Source: Burkholderia sp. Bp9142 (lineage in GTDB: Bacteria > Pseudomonadota > Gammaproteobacteria > Burkholderiales > Burkholderiaceae). From it: a stretch of 64,000 nucleotides of DNA. The DNA lies in assembly GCF_003853415.1 (NCBI RefSeq), contig NZ_QTPP01000014.1, forward strand, positions 111,497-175,496, written 5' to 3'. Numbering within the stretch: position 1 is the stretch's first letter; each line of letters opens with the position of its first letter. Under the pieces are notes generated by a model. The model was given only the letters and a program-made list of their open reading frames with translations, had not been told where the DNA came from and did no database searches. Shown here one piece after another: positions 1 through 10,192 of the stretch. A program made the position numbers and the translations under genes.

Positions 1-222
1 GAGCTGCGCGTCGCCGAACGCGCTCCACCAGGCCGGATCGAGCGGCGCACGGGCCGGTGCGGCCGGGTGCCAGTATGCGTCGGCCGGGTCGAGCCGCCAC
101 GCGGCCGGCGTCTCGACGGCCGGGCGCCGGTAGTCGGGGCCGACCGTGCAGCCGGCGAGGGCCGCGATCGCGACGATGGTTGCGACGGCCGCGGGGCGCA
201 GGCGGGCGCGCATCGCGCTCAC
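1..222 (-). CDS. RND efflux outer-membrane lipoprotein, NodT/OprM family (5' part only)
   Basis: The visible 74 residues are the N-terminus of an outer-membrane efflux channel; the rest lies left of the window. A signal peptide ends in a lipobox LAGC (Cys 25 from the GTG start), followed at once by TVGPDYRRP, the usual opening of NodT-family lipoproteins. I chose GTG at 222 because it overlaps the stop of the upstream membrane-fusion gene as GTGA, implying translational coupling; an in-frame ATG lies at 213. It would complete a tripartite pump with the two genes that follow on the same strand. Confidence 0.88.
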   Translation of the reverse strand, partial: MSAMRARLRPAAVATIVAIAALAGCTVGPDYRRPAVETPAAWRLDPADAYWHPAAPARAPLDPAWWSAFGDAQL

Positions 223-1451
223 GACTTCGCTCCCGCGGCCGCGGAGGCCGGCTTCACGGCGGGCGGCGCCTGCACGACGACCGCGTCGCCGTTCGCGAGC
301 GCGTCGCCCGGGTTCGCGACGAGGCGGTCGTTCGGCGTGAGCGGGCCGTCGACTTCGAGCGTCTGCCCGATCGTGCGCACGACCGTCACCGCTTTCAGGC
401 GCACCCGGCCGTTCGTGTCGACGGTCGCGACCGTCGGCCCTTCGGCGCGGAACAGCAGCGTGTTGGCCGGAATCTGCAGGCGGCCGACCGGCGTCATCGG
501 CAGCGTCGCCTGCACGTAGGCACCGGGCAGCAGCCGGCCGTCCGGGTTCGGCAGCGTGATCTCGATCTGCAGCGAGCGGGTCGCGACGTCGATCGCCCGG
601 GACGTGCGCGTGACCGTGCCGTCGAAGGTCTGGCCGGGCAATTCGGCCTGAGCGACGCTCACGTGCTGGTCGACTTTCACCTGCTGCGCATAGGCCTGCG
701 GCACCTGCACGTACAGGCGCAGCCGGTCGGCCTGCACGACCGTGAACAGCGAGCGGCCCGCGTTGCCGGAATTGACGAGGTCGCCGACGTCGACGTTGCG
801 CTGCGTGACGATCCCGTCGATCGGCGCGACGATGCGCTGGAAGCCCTTCAGTTCGGTGAGCCGGCGCATGTTCGCATCGGCCGCCGCGAGGTTCGCGGTG
901 CCCTGGTTGAACGCGCCTTGCCGGTCGTCGAGTTCCTGCTGCGACACCGCATCGCGCTGGCGCAGCTGCTGCGCGCGGTCGAACGACGTCTTCGCGAGCG
1001 CGAGCGCGGCCTGCGCCTGCTGGCGCTGCGCGGTGGCCTGCGCGAGTTCCTGGTTCAGCTCGGGCGTGTCGAGTTCGGCGAGCAGCTGGCCTTGCTTCAC
1101 GTGCGCGCCGATGTCGGCCTGCCAGCGCAGCACGTAGCCGCTCGCACGCGCATAGATGGGGGCCTCGACGAAGCCGCGCAGCGTGCCGGGCAGCGTCAGC
1201 TTGCCGCCGGTGGCCGCGTCGACCGGATGCACGACGTTCACGTACTGGCGCGTGTTCTGCTCGGCCACCGCGTCGAGCCGGCCGCGGTTCAGCACGTCGA
1301 CGACGATCGTGCGCGCGGCGCCCGCGGCCAGCAGCACGCCGATCACGATCAGCACGACCCGCCCGCGCCGCGACACCGACGTGCGCGTCGGCAGGTGCAT
1401 GCCGTGTTCGTCCACCTGGATGCCGACGGCGCTGTGATGTTTCTCTTCCAT
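219..1451 (-). CDS. RND efflux periplasmic adaptor (HlyD/AcrA-type membrane-fusion protein)
   Basis: A 410-residue adaptor that links an inner-membrane RND pump to the outer-membrane channel. One N-terminal membrane segment lies near residues 30-50. It is followed by a biotinyl-lipoyl half (ARASGYVLRW), an alanine/glutamine-rich coiled-coil hairpin, the second lipoyl half (VAPIDGIVTQRNVDVGDLV), then the beta-barrel and membrane-proximal domains. It is the middle gene of a pump-adaptor-channel operon: 33 nt separate it from the pump gene, and its stop overlaps the lipoprotein start. The substrate cannot be read from the sequence. Confidence 0.93.
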   Translation of the reverse strand: MEEKHHSAVGIQVDEHGMHLPTRTSVSRRGRVVLIVIGVLLAAGAARTIVVDVLNRGRLDAVAEQNTRQYVNVVHPVDAATGGKLTLPGTLRGFVEAPIYARASGYVLRWQADIGAHVKQGQLLAELDTPELNQELAQATAQRQQAQAALALAKTSFDRAQQLRQRDAVSQQELDDRQGAFNQGTANLAAADANMRRLTELKGFQRIVAPIDGIVTQRNVDVGDLVNSGNAGRSLFTVVQADRLRLYVQVPQAYAQQVKVDQHVSVAQAELPGQTFDGTVTRTSRAIDVATRSLQIEITLPNPDGRLLPGAYVQATLPMTPVGRLQIPANTLLFRAEGPTVATVDTNGRVRLKAVTVVRTIGQTLEVDGPLTPNDRLVANPGDALANGDAVVVQAPPAVKPASAAAGAKS

Positions 1452-1484
1452 GAGTTGACCGGGTCTATAGGCTAGGGGCGAAAG

Positions 1485-4400
1485 TCAATGTCCGGCCTGG
1501 CGCGCGCGCCGGCGAGCCAGCCGCGCATGCACGCCGCCGAACACGAGCGGCACGAACAGCAGCGTCGAAACGGTGGCGAACAGCAGGCCGCCGATCACCG
1601 CGCGGCCGAGCGGCGCGTTCTGCTCGGCGCCTTCGCCGAGACCGAGCGCCATCGGCACCATCCCGATGATCATCGCGAGCGCCGTCATCAGCACCGGGCG
1701 GATCCGTGTCGCGCCGGCCTCCAGCGCGGCCGTGAGCGGCGGCGCGCCGGCCGCGAGGCGCTGGCGCGCGAACGACACGACCAGGATGCTGTTCGCGGTC
1801 GCGACGCCCACCGTCATGATCGCGCCCGTCAGCGCGGGCACGCTCAGGTGCGTGCCGGTGATGAACAGCATCCACGCGATGCCGGCGAGCGCGGCCGGCA
1901 TCGCGCTGATGATGATCAGCGGATCGAGCCACGACTGGAAATTCACGACGATCAGCAGGTAGACGAGCACGATCGCCATCGCGACACCCGCGCCGAGGCC
2001 GAGATACGACGTGCGCATCGTCTCGACCTGGCCGCGCATCGTCAGGTCGGTGCCGCGCGGCAGCGTCGCGCGCGCGTCGGACACGATCCGGTCGATCTCG
2101 CCCGCGACCGCGCCGAGGTCGCGGCCCTCGACGCTCACGTACAGGTCGATCGCCGGGCGGATGTTGTAGTGCGTGATCACGGCCGGGCTCGCGACGGGAT
2201 GGATCTGCACGAGGTTGCCGAGCAGTTGCAGCGGCATGCCCGTGCGGCCGCTCGCGGAAATCGGCGTGCCGAGCAGGTCGTCGATCGACGAGATGTCGTA
2301 TTGCGGGGTCTGGATCTGCAGCGGGTACTGGACGCCCGTGCGCGGGTTGATCCAGAACGACGGTGTCGTCTGGGAACTGCCGGACAGCGAGATCAGCATG
2401 TTCTGCGCGACGTTCTGCGCGGAAAGGCTGAGCTGCTGCATGCGCGTACGGTCCATGTCGGCCACCAGGGTCGGTTCGTCGTTGCGCTGCAGCACGTGCA
2501 CGTCGACGGCGCCGGGGATTTGCCTGATCTTCTTCATCAGGCTGCTCGCGATAGCCATGTTACTCGCGAGATCGTTGCCGAGCACCTGCACGTCGATCGC
2601 GGCCGGCTGACCGAAGTTGAGGATCTGCGTGATGATGTCCGACGGCTGGAAGAAGAATTCGACGCCCGGGAAGCGCTGCGGCAGCAGCGTGCGCAGCATC
2701 CGCACGTAGTGCTGGGTCGAGCGGTGGCCCGGCTTCAACGCGATCATCAGTTCGCCGTCGAGCGTGCCGATCGTGCCGCTGTTGCTGTACGACAGGTTGA
2801 TGCCGCTCACCGGCAGCCCGAGGTTGTCGACGATCGCACCGAGCTCGCCGGGCGGCACGGCTTCGCGGATCACGCGCTCGACCTGGTCGGCGAGGCGCGC
2901 GGTTTCCTCGATCCGGTAGCCGGTCGGCGCGCGCATGTGCAGCCGGATGTTGCCGGAATCGGCATTCGGGAAGAAGTCGCGGCCGAGCACGAACACGAGG
3001 CCGGTCGACATCACGCAGAAGCCGAGGAAGCACGTCGCGTAGAAGCGGCGGCGCACCAGCAGGATGCTGAGCAGCACGATGTACCACGCGCGCAGCCGCT
3101 CGAACGCAGCGTTGAACGCGTGATGGATGCGCGCGAAGCGCGACGTCGAATGATCGGGGCCGGTGCTGGCCTGCCGCGGGCGGAACAGCAGCATCGCGAG
3201 CGTCGGCACGAGCGTGCGCGACAGCACGTAGGACGCGAGCATCGCGAACACCACGGCTTCGGCGAGCGGCACGAACAGGAAGCGCGCGACGCCCGTCAGG
3301 AAGAACATCGGCACGAACACGATGCAGATGCACAGCGTCGACACGAACGCGGGCACCGCGATCTCGCCCGCGCCTTCGAGAATCGCATCGTGCAAGTCCG
3401 TTCCGAGGTGCAAGTGCCGCTCGATGTTCTCGATCGTGACGGTCGCGTCGTCGACCAGGATCCCCACCGCGAGCGCGAGCCCGCCGAGCGTCATGATGTT
3501 GATGGTCTCGCCGAGCGCCGACAGCGCGATCAGCGACGTGAAGATCGACAGCGGAATCGAGATCGCGATGATCAGCGTGCTGCGCCAGTTGCCGAGGAAC
3601 AGCAGGATCATCATCGCGGTCAGCACCGCGGCGATCAGCGCCTCGTGGATCACGCCCTGCACGGCGGCATTGACGAACACCGACTGGTCGAACAGCGGCG
3701 TGATCGTGAGCCCTTCGGGCAGCGTCGGGATCACCTTCGGCAGCAGTGCCTTCAGGTCCGACACGACCTTCAGCGTCGACGCGTCGCCGGTCTTCAGGAT
3801 CGACATCAGCACGCCGCGCTGGCCGTTCTGGCGCACGACGTTGGTCTGCGGCGCGAAGCCGTCGCGCACCGACGCGACTTCGCGCAGGTAGGTCGTCGCG
3901 CCGTTGACGGTCTGGATCGGCAGGCTGTCGATGTCGGCGATCGTGTCGGCCGACGCGTTCGTGTCGATCCGGTATTCGGTCTGGCCCATCTTCGCGGTGC
4001 CGGTCGGCAGCACGAGGTTCTGCGCGTTGATCGAGTTGACGATGTCGGCGGGCGTGAGGCCTTTCGCGAGCAGCGCCTGCGGATCGAGGTCGATCGCCAC
4101 CACGCGCGTGCGGCCGCCATACGGGAAAGGGATCTGCGCACCCGGGATCGTGATCAGTTGCGGACGCAGGAAGTTGAGCGCGATGTCGGCGAGCGACTGT
4201 TCGCTGAGCGTCTTGCTCGACAGCCCGAGCTGGATCACCGGAATGCTCGACGCGGAATACGTGATCACGAGCGGCGGCGTCGCCCCCTGCGGCATCTGCC
4301 GCACGATCGCCTGCGCGGACGACACCGTCTGCGCGATCGCCGTCTGCACGTTCGCGCCGGGCTGCAGGAACACCTTCACGACCGCGATGCCCGGCAGCGA

Positions 4401-4652
4401 CGTCGACTCGATGTGCTGGATGTTGTTGACGGTCGTCGTCAGGATCCGTTCATGGACGGCCGTGATCCGGTTGGTCATCTCCGACGCGGAGAAGCCGTTG
4501 TAATTCCAGATCACGCTGATGACGGGAATGTTGACCGCCGGCAGCACGTCGACAGGCGTGCGCATCAGCGCAAGCGGGGTGGCCAGCACGATCATGATGG
4601 CCATCACGATGAACGTGTACGGGCGCCTGAGCGCGAGATTGACGATCCACAT
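1485..4652 (-). CDS. RND multidrug efflux pump, inner-membrane transporter
   Basis: A 1055-residue proton-driven RND transporter of normal family length. The N-terminus has the usual basic start and first membrane helix (RRPYTFIVMAIMIVL). The fourth transmembrane helix carries the paired aspartates of the proton relay in GILVDDATVTIENIER, which is typical of hydrophobe/amphiphile (HAE-type) pumps. Two large periplasmic loops and twelve membrane segments are apparent. It is first in a three-gene operon. Local regulation is not evident: the 228 nt upstream separate it from a Crp/Fnr gene on the same strand. Confidence 0.95.
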   Translation of the reverse strand: MWIVNLALRRPYTFIVMAIMIVLATPLALMRTPVDVLPAVNIPVISVIWNYNGFSASEMTNRITAVHERILTTTVNNIQHIESTSLPGIAVVKVFLQPGANVQTAIAQTVSSAQAIVRQMPQGATPPLVITYSASSIPVIQLGLSSKTLSEQSLADIALNFLRPQLITIPGAQIPFPYGGRTRVVAIDLDPQALLAKGLTPADIVNSINAQNLVLPTGTAKMGQTEYRIDTNASADTIADIDSLPIQTVNGATTYLREVASVRDGFAPQTNVVRQNGQRGVLMSILKTGDASTLKVVSDLKALLPKVIPTLPEGLTITPLFDQSVFVNAAVQGVIHEALIAAVLTAMMILLFLGNWRSTLIIAISIPLSIFTSLIALSALGETINIMTLGGLALAVGILVDDATVTIENIERHLHLGTDLHDAILEGAGEIAVPAFVSTLCICIVFVPMFFLTGVARFLFVPLAEAVVFAMLASYVLSRTLVPTLAMLLFRPRQASTGPDHSTSRFARIHHAFNAAFERLRAWYIVLLSILLVRRRFYATCFLGFCVMSTGLVFVLGRDFFPNADSGNIRLHMRAPTGYRIEETARLADQVERVIREAVPPGELGAIVDNLGLPVSGINLSYSNSGTIGTLDGELMIALKPGHRSTQHYVRMLRTLLPQRFPGVEFFFQPSDIITQILNFGQPAAIDVQVLGNDLASNMAIASSLMKKIRQIPGAVDVHVLQRNDEPTLVADMDRTRMQQLSLSAQNVAQNMLISLSGSSQTTPSFWINPRTGVQYPLQIQTPQYDISSIDDLLGTPISASGRTGMPLQLLGNLVQIHPVASPAVITHYNIRPAIDLYVSVEGRDLGAVAGEIDRIVSDARATLPRGTDLTMRGQVETMRTSYLGLGAGVAMAIVLVYLLIVVNFQSWLDPLIIISAMPAALAGIAWMLFITGTHLSVPALTGAIMTVGVATANSILVVSFARQRLAAGAPPLTAALEAGATRIRPVLMTALAMIIGMVPMALGLGEGAEQNAPLGRAVIGGLLFATVSTLLFVPLVFGGVHARLARRRARQAGH

Positions 4653-4880
4653 GGCGGCAGCGGGACAGGCGGTGATCAGGCGTCGGTGAAGGGAACCCGA
4701 ATGATAGGCGTCGGGGCGGAACGGGTTACTGACGCGAAACTGGCGGGATTGTCAGGTTGGGGCGCGGTGATGACAGGCCGATTCATCGGATGAAACGCGA
4801 GCGGGTGCCGGCGCCCGGCAACGGCTGCCGCATCGCACGCGCGTGCCGCGGCGGCGGCGATTCCGTTCATCGGGCCTCGC

Positions 4881-5648
4881 TCAGATCTGCTCCATCCCGA
4901 CCCGCGCGAGCGCGGCCAGATCGACGACCTCGATCTGGTTGTACGCGAGCCGCAGCACGCCGAGCTTCTCGAGTTGCTGCAGCGCCTGGTTGATCCGCTG
5001 CCGCGACACGCCGACGAGCATCCCCAGTTCCTCCTGCGAGATCGCGAGCGACGGGCCGGTGTCCGGGTACAGGGCGGGGTTGAACAGTTGCGCGAGCGCC
5101 TGCGCGACGCGCGCGTCGACGTCGAGCAGCCGGCTGTTCTGGATCGACGCGATGAATTCGCCCATCCGGTTGTTGAGCTGGTGGATCACGAAACGCGTGA
5201 ACGGCAGGCTCGTGTCGAGCAGCGCATGGAACGTGTCGACCGGCACGAACAGCACGATCGAGCGCTGGACCGCGACGACTTCGTACTTGCGCAGCTCGCG
5301 CTTGATCACGCTGCCTTCGCCGAACCAGCCGCCCGACGGCACGCCGGAAAACGTGCAGCCGCGCCCCGACGCGTTGAAGATCGCCAGCTTCAGCAACCCG
5401 CGATGCACACCGATCCAGTATTCGGACGGCGCGAGCCGTTGCGCGATCACGTCGCCGGCCTCGCGCTGCTCGGCCCGCGATTGCGCGAGCACGAGCGCCT
5501 GGTGTTCCGGCGCCAGTGCGCGGAACCACGCGCACTGGCCGAACAGTGCGGACAGGGCGGGCAACGGGCCCGGTTCGAGCGGCGTGTCGGCCGGTGTGTT
5601 GGCCGAGGCAGCGGCCGCGTCGGGCGGCGCAACGAGGTGGTCGTGCAT
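4881..5648 (-). CDS. Crp/Fnr-family transcriptional regulator
   Basis: A 255-residue regulator. Residues about 40-150 form the cyclic-nucleotide-binding-type beta-roll, including SGGWFGEGSVIKR. A dimerisation helix follows, then a C-terminal winged helix at about 200-235 (ISQEELGMLVGVSRQRINQAL). No Fnr-type N-terminal cysteine cluster is present, so oxygen sensing through an iron-sulfur cluster is unlikely. It is divergent from the acyl-CoA synthetase gene across about 216 nt, which makes that gene a possible target. The start was chosen at MHDHLV; longer in-frame extensions have no supporting features. Confidence 0.9.
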   Translation of the reverse strand: MHDHLVAPPDAAAASANTPADTPLEPGPLPALSALFGQCAWFRALAPEHQALVLAQSRAEQREAGDVIAQRLAPSEYWIGVHRGLLKLAIFNASGRGCTFSGVPSGGWFGEGSVIKRELRKYEVVAVQRSIVLFVPVDTFHALLDTSLPFTRFVIHQLNNRMGEFIASIQNSRLLDVDARVAQALAQLFNPALYPDTGPSLAISQEELGMLVGVSRQRINQALQQLEKLGVLRLAYNQIEVVDLAALARVGMEQI

Positions 5649-5864
5649 GGGTGCGGGTTTGCGAGGATAGGGATAACGCGCAGCGCTCGAGAGGCACTCT
5701 GTCGTTTCGATGACAGACGGCTCACAATAGCGCCGGTTAGGCTGTCGGCAATTGAACCACATCAAGACCGATCGGGGTGCATGCACGCCGGCTGGACACG
5801 AGATCGAAGCGTGCGCCGCGGCGCCGGCGCACGCACCGGTCGACAGAAAACGGGAGACAGGATC

Positions 5865-7517
5865 ATGACGCAGATGTTCGAGGCCGGACTCGGCCGCCGC
5901 GACGCCAACTACGTGCCGCTCACGCCGATCGATTTTCTGGTCCGCGCGGCCGAAGTCTACGGCGCGCGCCTCGCGATCGTGCACGGCGACGTGCGGCGCA
6001 CGTGGGGCGAGACCTATACGCGGGCGAAGCAGCTCGCGAGCGCGCTCGCGCAGGCCGGGGTCGCGCGCGGCGAGACGGTCGCGGCGCTGCTGCCGAACAT
6101 CCCGGCGATGGTCGAGGCGCACTTCGGCGTGCCGATGGCCGGCGCCGTGCTCAACACGATCAACACGCGGCTCGACATTGCGTCGGTGCTGTTCATGCTG
6201 CGTCACGGCGAAGCGAAGGTGCTGATCGTCGACACCGAATACGCGGAGCTCGCGCATCGCGCGGCGCTCGAAGTGCCGGGCCTGAAGATCGTCAGCGTCG
6301 CCGACGCGATGCCGGCGGACCCCGCGCGCTTCGCGGGCGCGACCGACTACGAGGCGTTCGTCGCGGGCGGCGACCCCGACTACGCGTGGACGCTGCCGGC
6401 CGACGAATGGGAGGCGATCGCGCTGAACTACACGTCCGGCACGACCGGCGACCCGAAGGGCGTCGTCTATCACCATCGCGGCGCGTATCTCGCGGCGATC
6501 AGCAACATCCTCGAATGGGACATGCCGAAGCACGCGGTGTATCTGTGGACGCTGCCGATGTTCCATTGCAACGGCTGGTGCTTCCCGTGGGCCGTCGCGG
6601 CGCGCGCGGGCGTGAACGTCTGCCTGCGCAAGTTCGACGCGAAGACCGTGTTCGACCTGATCCGCCGCGAACGCATCACGCATTACTGCGGCGCGCCGAT
6701 CGTGCAGAGCGCGATCGCGAACGCACCGGCCGAGTTCCGCGCAGGCATCGATCACACGGTGCACGCGATGGTCGCCGGCGCGGCGCCCGCGCCGGCCGTG
6801 ATCGCGAAGATGAAGGAAATCGGCTTCGACCTGCTGCACGTGTACGGGCTGACCGAGGTCTACGGCCCGGCGACCGTGTGCGCGAAGCAGGCGCACTGGG
6901 ACGACTTGCCCGACGACGAACGCGCGCGCCTCAACGCGCGGCAGGGCGTGCGCTATCACCTGGAAGCGGGCGCGACGGTGCTCGACCCGGACACGATGGC
7001 GCCGGTGCCGGCCGACGGCGAGACGCTCGGCGAGATCATGTTCCGCGGCAACATCTGCATGAAGGGCTACCTGAAGAATCCGCACGCGACGGAGGAAGCG
7101 TTCCACGGCGGCTGGTTCCATACGGGCGATCTCGGTGTGCTGACGCCGGACGGCTATATCCGCATCAAGGATCGCCGCAAGGACATCATCATCTCGGGCG
7201 GCGAGAACATCTCGAGCATCGAGGTCGAGGATGCGCTGTACCGGCATCCGGCCGTCGAGGTGGCGGCCGTGGTCGCGATGCCCGATCCGAAATGGGGCGA
7301 GGTGCCGTGCGCGTTCGTCGAGTTGCGCAACGGCATGAGCGCGACCGAGGAGGAGATCGTCGCGCACTGCCGGCAGTTGCTCGCGGGCTTCAAGGTGCCG
7401 AAGGTCGTGCGCTTCGGCGAGCTGCCGAAGACGTCGACCGGCAAGATCCAGAAATTCCAGCTGCGCAACGCGGTTGGATCGGACAAGGCGATCGACCTGG
7501 CGGGGGACAAGAAGTAA
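5865..7517 (+). CDS. Acyl-CoA synthetase (AMP-dependent ligase)
   Basis: A 550-residue ANL-superfamily enzyme that activates a carboxylic acid to its CoA thioester through an acyl-adenylate. The P-loop motif YTSGTTGDPKGV begins near residue 188. The A8 hinge motif DRRKDIIISGGENISS is near 434, and the C-terminal catalytic lysine motif STGKIQ near 525. Length and HFGVPMAGAVLNTINTRLD resemble the medium-chain/fatty-acid-CoA ligase group (AlkK-like), but the substrate is not certain. The start follows GGGAGACAGG at a good distance. Confidence 0.93.
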   Translation: MTQMFEAGLGRRDANYVPLTPIDFLVRAAEVYGARLAIVHGDVRRTWGETYTRAKQLASALAQAGVARGETVAALLPNIPAMVEAHFGVPMAGAVLNTINTRLDIASVLFMLRHGEAKVLIVDTEYAELAHRAALEVPGLKIVSVADAMPADPARFAGATDYEAFVAGGDPDYAWTLPADEWEAIALNYTSGTTGDPKGVVYHHRGAYLAAISNILEWDMPKHAVYLWTLPMFHCNGWCFPWAVAARAGVNVCLRKFDAKTVFDLIRRERITHYCGAPIVQSAIANAPAEFRAGIDHTVHAMVAGAAPAPAVIAKMKEIGFDLLHVYGLTEVYGPATVCAKQAHWDDLPDDERARLNARQGVRYHLEAGATVLDPDTMAPVPADGETLGEIMFRGNICMKGYLKNPHATEEAFHGGWFHTGDLGVLTPDGYIRIKDRRKDIIISGGENISSIEVEDALYRHPAVEVAAVVAMPDPKWGEVPCAFVELRNGMSATEEEIVAHCRQLLAGFKVPKVVRFGELPKTSTGKIQKFQLRNAVGSDKAIDLAGDKK

Positions 7518-7524
7518 TCGACGG

Positions 7525-7544
7525 GACCGGGCGGTTGCCCGGTC
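7525..7544. terminator. Hairpin between two convergent genes
   Basis: An 8-bp perfect stem (GACCGGGC / GCCCGGTC) with a GGTT loop lies in the 39 nt between the convergent acyl-CoA synthetase and chemoreceptor genes. There is no clear T-run on either side, so intrinsic termination is only plausible. Confidence 0.5.
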
Positions 7545-7556
7545 GTTCGTCAGGTG

Positions 7557-9539
7557 TCACGCGTTGGGTGCCAGCCGGAACACACTGACGGCTTCCGACA
7601 ATTGCGCGGCCTGGTCGCGCAACGCGACGGCCGCGTGCTCGGCGTGCGAGATCAGCGTCGCGTTCTGCTGCGTCGCCTCGCCGATCTGCGTGATGGCCTG
7701 GTTCACCTGCTCGATGCCGGTCGATTGCTCGCGCGACGCGGCGCTGATCTCGCCGATCAGCGTGCTGACCTGGTCGACGCGCTGGACGATGTCGCGCATC
7801 GTGCCGCGCGCGGCGTCCGCGATCCGGTAACCCTGTTCGACCGTCGTCGACGATTCGGTGCTCAGCGCGTCGATTTCCTTGACCGCGGCCGCGCTGCGCT
7901 GCGCGAGCGCGCGGACTTCGGCCGCGACCACCGCGAAGCCCTTGCCATGCTCGCCCGCGCGCGCGGCCTCGACGGCCGCGTTCAGCGCCAGGATATTGGT
8001 CTGGAACGCGATGCCTTCGATCGTGCTCGTGATTTCGGCGATCCGGCGCGTCGCACGGCCAATGTCGTCCATCGTCGCGACCACGCGTTGCACCGCGGTA
8101 TCGCCGTGGGTCGCGGCGGCCGATGCGTCCGCGACCAGTGCGTTGGCTTGCGCCGCGTGTTCGGCGTTTTGCTGCACGGCGGCCGTGATCTGCTCCATGC
8201 TCGCGGCCGTCTGTTCGACGCTGCTCGCCTGCGTCGCGATGCGCGCGGCGATGTCACCGCTGCCGGCCGCGATGCCGACCGTGCCGCGCGCGATGTCGGA
8301 CGAGCTGCTGCGCACCTGCGCGACGATGCGTGCGAGGCCGTCGCCGATGCCGTCGACCGCCTGCACGAGCCGGCCGATCTCGTCGTTGCCCGCCGCGCCG
8401 CGCGCGGCCGCGCCGTCGCGGATCCGGAGGCTGAGATCGCCGGCCGCATAGCGTTCCGACGCACGTGCCGCCGCATCGAGCGGCCGGCTCACGACGCGCC
8501 GCACGACGACCACGAACAGCGCCGCGAACGCCGCGACGAGCACGGCCGCGATCATCAGGAAACGGTTGCGCACGGTGCGCATGCCCGCCAGCAGTTCGTC
8601 GTCGAGCGCGATGCCGCCGACCAGCCACTGCCATTGCGGAATCGTCGTGAACGACACGAATTTCGCGGTGGGCCGGGCATCGTGCGCGGCCGGGTCGGCC
8701 GACGTGTATGCGAGTTGCCCCTGGCCGGCCGCGAGCATTTGCGAGTACGGTGCGCGCGCGTCGTCGGCGTGCTGGCCGGCCGCGTCGGGATGGACGATCA
8801 GGTTGCCGCGCGACGCGCCCGGTGACGCATCGAGCACGAAGTAGTAGCCGCTTTCGCCGATCTTCAACGTCCGGATGCCGTCCTGGACGACTTGCAGTTC
8901 GGCCCCGACGTCGAGGCCGACGAACAGCGCGCCGATCACGCGGCCGGTCGCGTCGGTGAGCGGCTTGTACTGCGTGATGTACGGCCGGCCGAACAGCTTC
9001 GCAAGGCCCGTGTAGCTGCGTCCGGCGACGAGCGGCGCGTAGGCGGGGCCGGCGCGATCGAGGCGCGTGCCGACCGCGCGCGTGCCGTCCTGCTTCTTCA
9101 GCGACGTCGTGATGCGCACGAAATCGTCGCCGTCGCGCGCGAAGATCGTCGCGATCGCGCCGCTTTTCTTCAGGAACTGGTCGGGAATCGAGTAATCGAG
9201 ATCGAGCGGCTGGCCCCCCGCGGACAGCACGGGCGCGGCGACGCCGCCGATGTCGACGGTGCGCGCCGGGTCGAGCGAGAAATCGGCCGGCAGGAACCCG
9301 GCGAACAGCGACATGGCGCGGCTGGCTTCAGCGGACAGTGCCTTGTCGAACACCTCGACCATCGCGCGGATCGACTGCTCCTTGTCGGCGATGCGGGCAT
9401 GGGCCTCGTCGGCGAGTTGCTGGCCGGCGAAGTGGGCGAGCGCCCATGCGAAAACGGTGAACAGCAGTGCGACGAGCGCACACGCCAGCGCGGCCAGGCG
9501 CGCGCCGACGCTCGCCCGGCCCAATTGGGGCAATCTCAT
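7557..9539 (-). CDS. Methyl-accepting chemotaxis protein
   Basis: A 660-residue transmembrane chemoreceptor. TM1 is near residues 10-32. A large periplasmic double-Cache-like sensor follows ([29 protein letters not shown]). TM2 is in [17 protein letters not shown], then HAMP and the signalling domain with the conserved hairpin tip [20 protein letters not shown]. The C-terminus lacks the NWETF-type pentapeptide that tethers CheR/CheB. The ATG at 9539 is preceded by AGGATG; an in-frame start 39 nt upstream adds no recognisable signal. The ligand is unknown. Confidence 0.93.
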   Translation of the reverse strand: MRLPQLGRASVGARLAALACALVALLFTVFAWALAHFAGQQLADEAHARIADKEQSIRAMVEVFDKALSAEASRAMSLFAGFLPADFSLDPARTVDIGGVAAPVLSAGGQPLDLDYSIPDQFLKKSGAIATIFARDGDDFVRITTSLKKQDGTRAVGTRLDRAGPAYAPLVAGRSYTGLAKLFGRPYITQYKPLTDATGRVIGALFVGLDVGAELQVVQDGIRTLKIGESGYYFVLDASPGASRGNLIVHPDAAGQHADDARAPYSQMLAAGQGQLAYTSADPAAHDARPTAKFVSFTTIPQWQWLVGGIALDDELLAGMRTVRNRFLMIAAVLVAAFAALFVVVVRRVVSRPLDAAARASERYAAGDLSLRIRDGAAARGAAGNDEIGRLVQAVDGIGDGLARIVAQVRSSSSDIARGTVGIAAGSGDIAARIATQASSVEQTAASMEQITAAVQQNAEHAAQANALVADASAAATHGDTAVQRVVATMDDIGRATRRIAEITSTIEGIAFQTNILALNAAVEAARAGEHGKGFAVVAAEVRALAQRSAAAVKEIDALSTESSTTVEQGYRIADAARGTMRDIVQRVDQVSTLIGEISAASREQSTGIEQVNQAITQIGEATQQNATLISHAEHAAVALRDQAAQLSEAVSVFRLAPNA

Positions 9540-9681
9540 ATGACATCCTGAGTGGGGAGGGAGAGAAACGGAACGCACGCGTCACCGCATACCGTAAGGA
9601 ATACGGCAGCTTCGGCGAATTCTTTAGCGGTGCGAAGCCGACGGCGGCGCGAGCGGGTTCACTCGACGCAGGCAGGCGGCG

Positions 9682-10113
9682 TCAGTGCATCACGAGCCAG
9701 GCGATCACCAGATACCGCCCGACCTTCGCGATCGTCACGATCGCGAGGAAGGTGGGCAGCGGCTCGCGCAGCACGCCGGCGATCATCGTCAGCGGATCGC
9801 CGATCACCGGCGCCCAGCTCAGCAGCAGCGACCAGCGGCCGTAGCGCGCGTACCAGCGCTCGGCGCGCGCGAGCGCGGACGGCTTGACCGGAAACCAGCG
9901 GCGGTCGCGGAAGTGCTCGATGCCGCGGCCGAGCGCCCAGTTGATCGCCGAGCCCGCGACGTTGCCGATGCTCGCGACGAGCACCAGCGCCCACGCGGGC
10001 TCGCGCCCGGCGAGCAGCAGGCCGGCGAGCACGGCTTCGGACTGGAGCGGGAACAGGGTCGCGGCGACCATCGACACGGCGAACAGGCCGCCGTAGGTGA
10101 ACAGTTCTGACAT
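9682..10113 (-). CDS. YqaA-family (DedA/SNARE-associated type) membrane protein
   Basis: A 143-residue integral membrane protein resembling E. coli YqaA. It has several hydrophobic segments, the stretch AATLFPLQSEAVLAGLLL near the N-terminus, and GNVAGSAINWALGR. Members of this superfamily are linked to membrane integrity or lipid handling, but no specific reaction is established for this one. It stands alone downstream of the LysE-type gene on the same strand, about 80 nt away. Confidence 0.85.
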   Translation of the reverse strand: MSELFTYGGLFAVSMVAATLFPLQSEAVLAGLLLAGREPAWALVLVASIGNVAGSAINWALGRGIEHFRDRRWFPVKPSALARAERWYARYGRWSLLLSWAPVIGDPLTMIAGVLREPLPTFLAIVTIAKVGRYLVIAWLVMH

Positions 10114-10192
10114 CGCGCGATTGTACCGGCCGCGCACCGGCCGGCACCGGTCACGCGGCGTCGGGTACCGAACAGCGAACGCGCGCGGCCGC

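Noticed and set aside
1488..4793. 1101-codon open frame on the plus strand opposite the RND pump gene
   Set aside because: It is the antisense shadow of a high-GC gene: composition is dominated by Arg, His, Asp and Glu with no domain, while the minus frame encodes a complete RND transporter.
5649..7367. Minus-strand open frame extending the Crp/Fnr gene to 828 codons
   Set aside because: The extension is antisense to the acyl-CoA synthetase and has shadow composition; the regulator proper starts at 5648.
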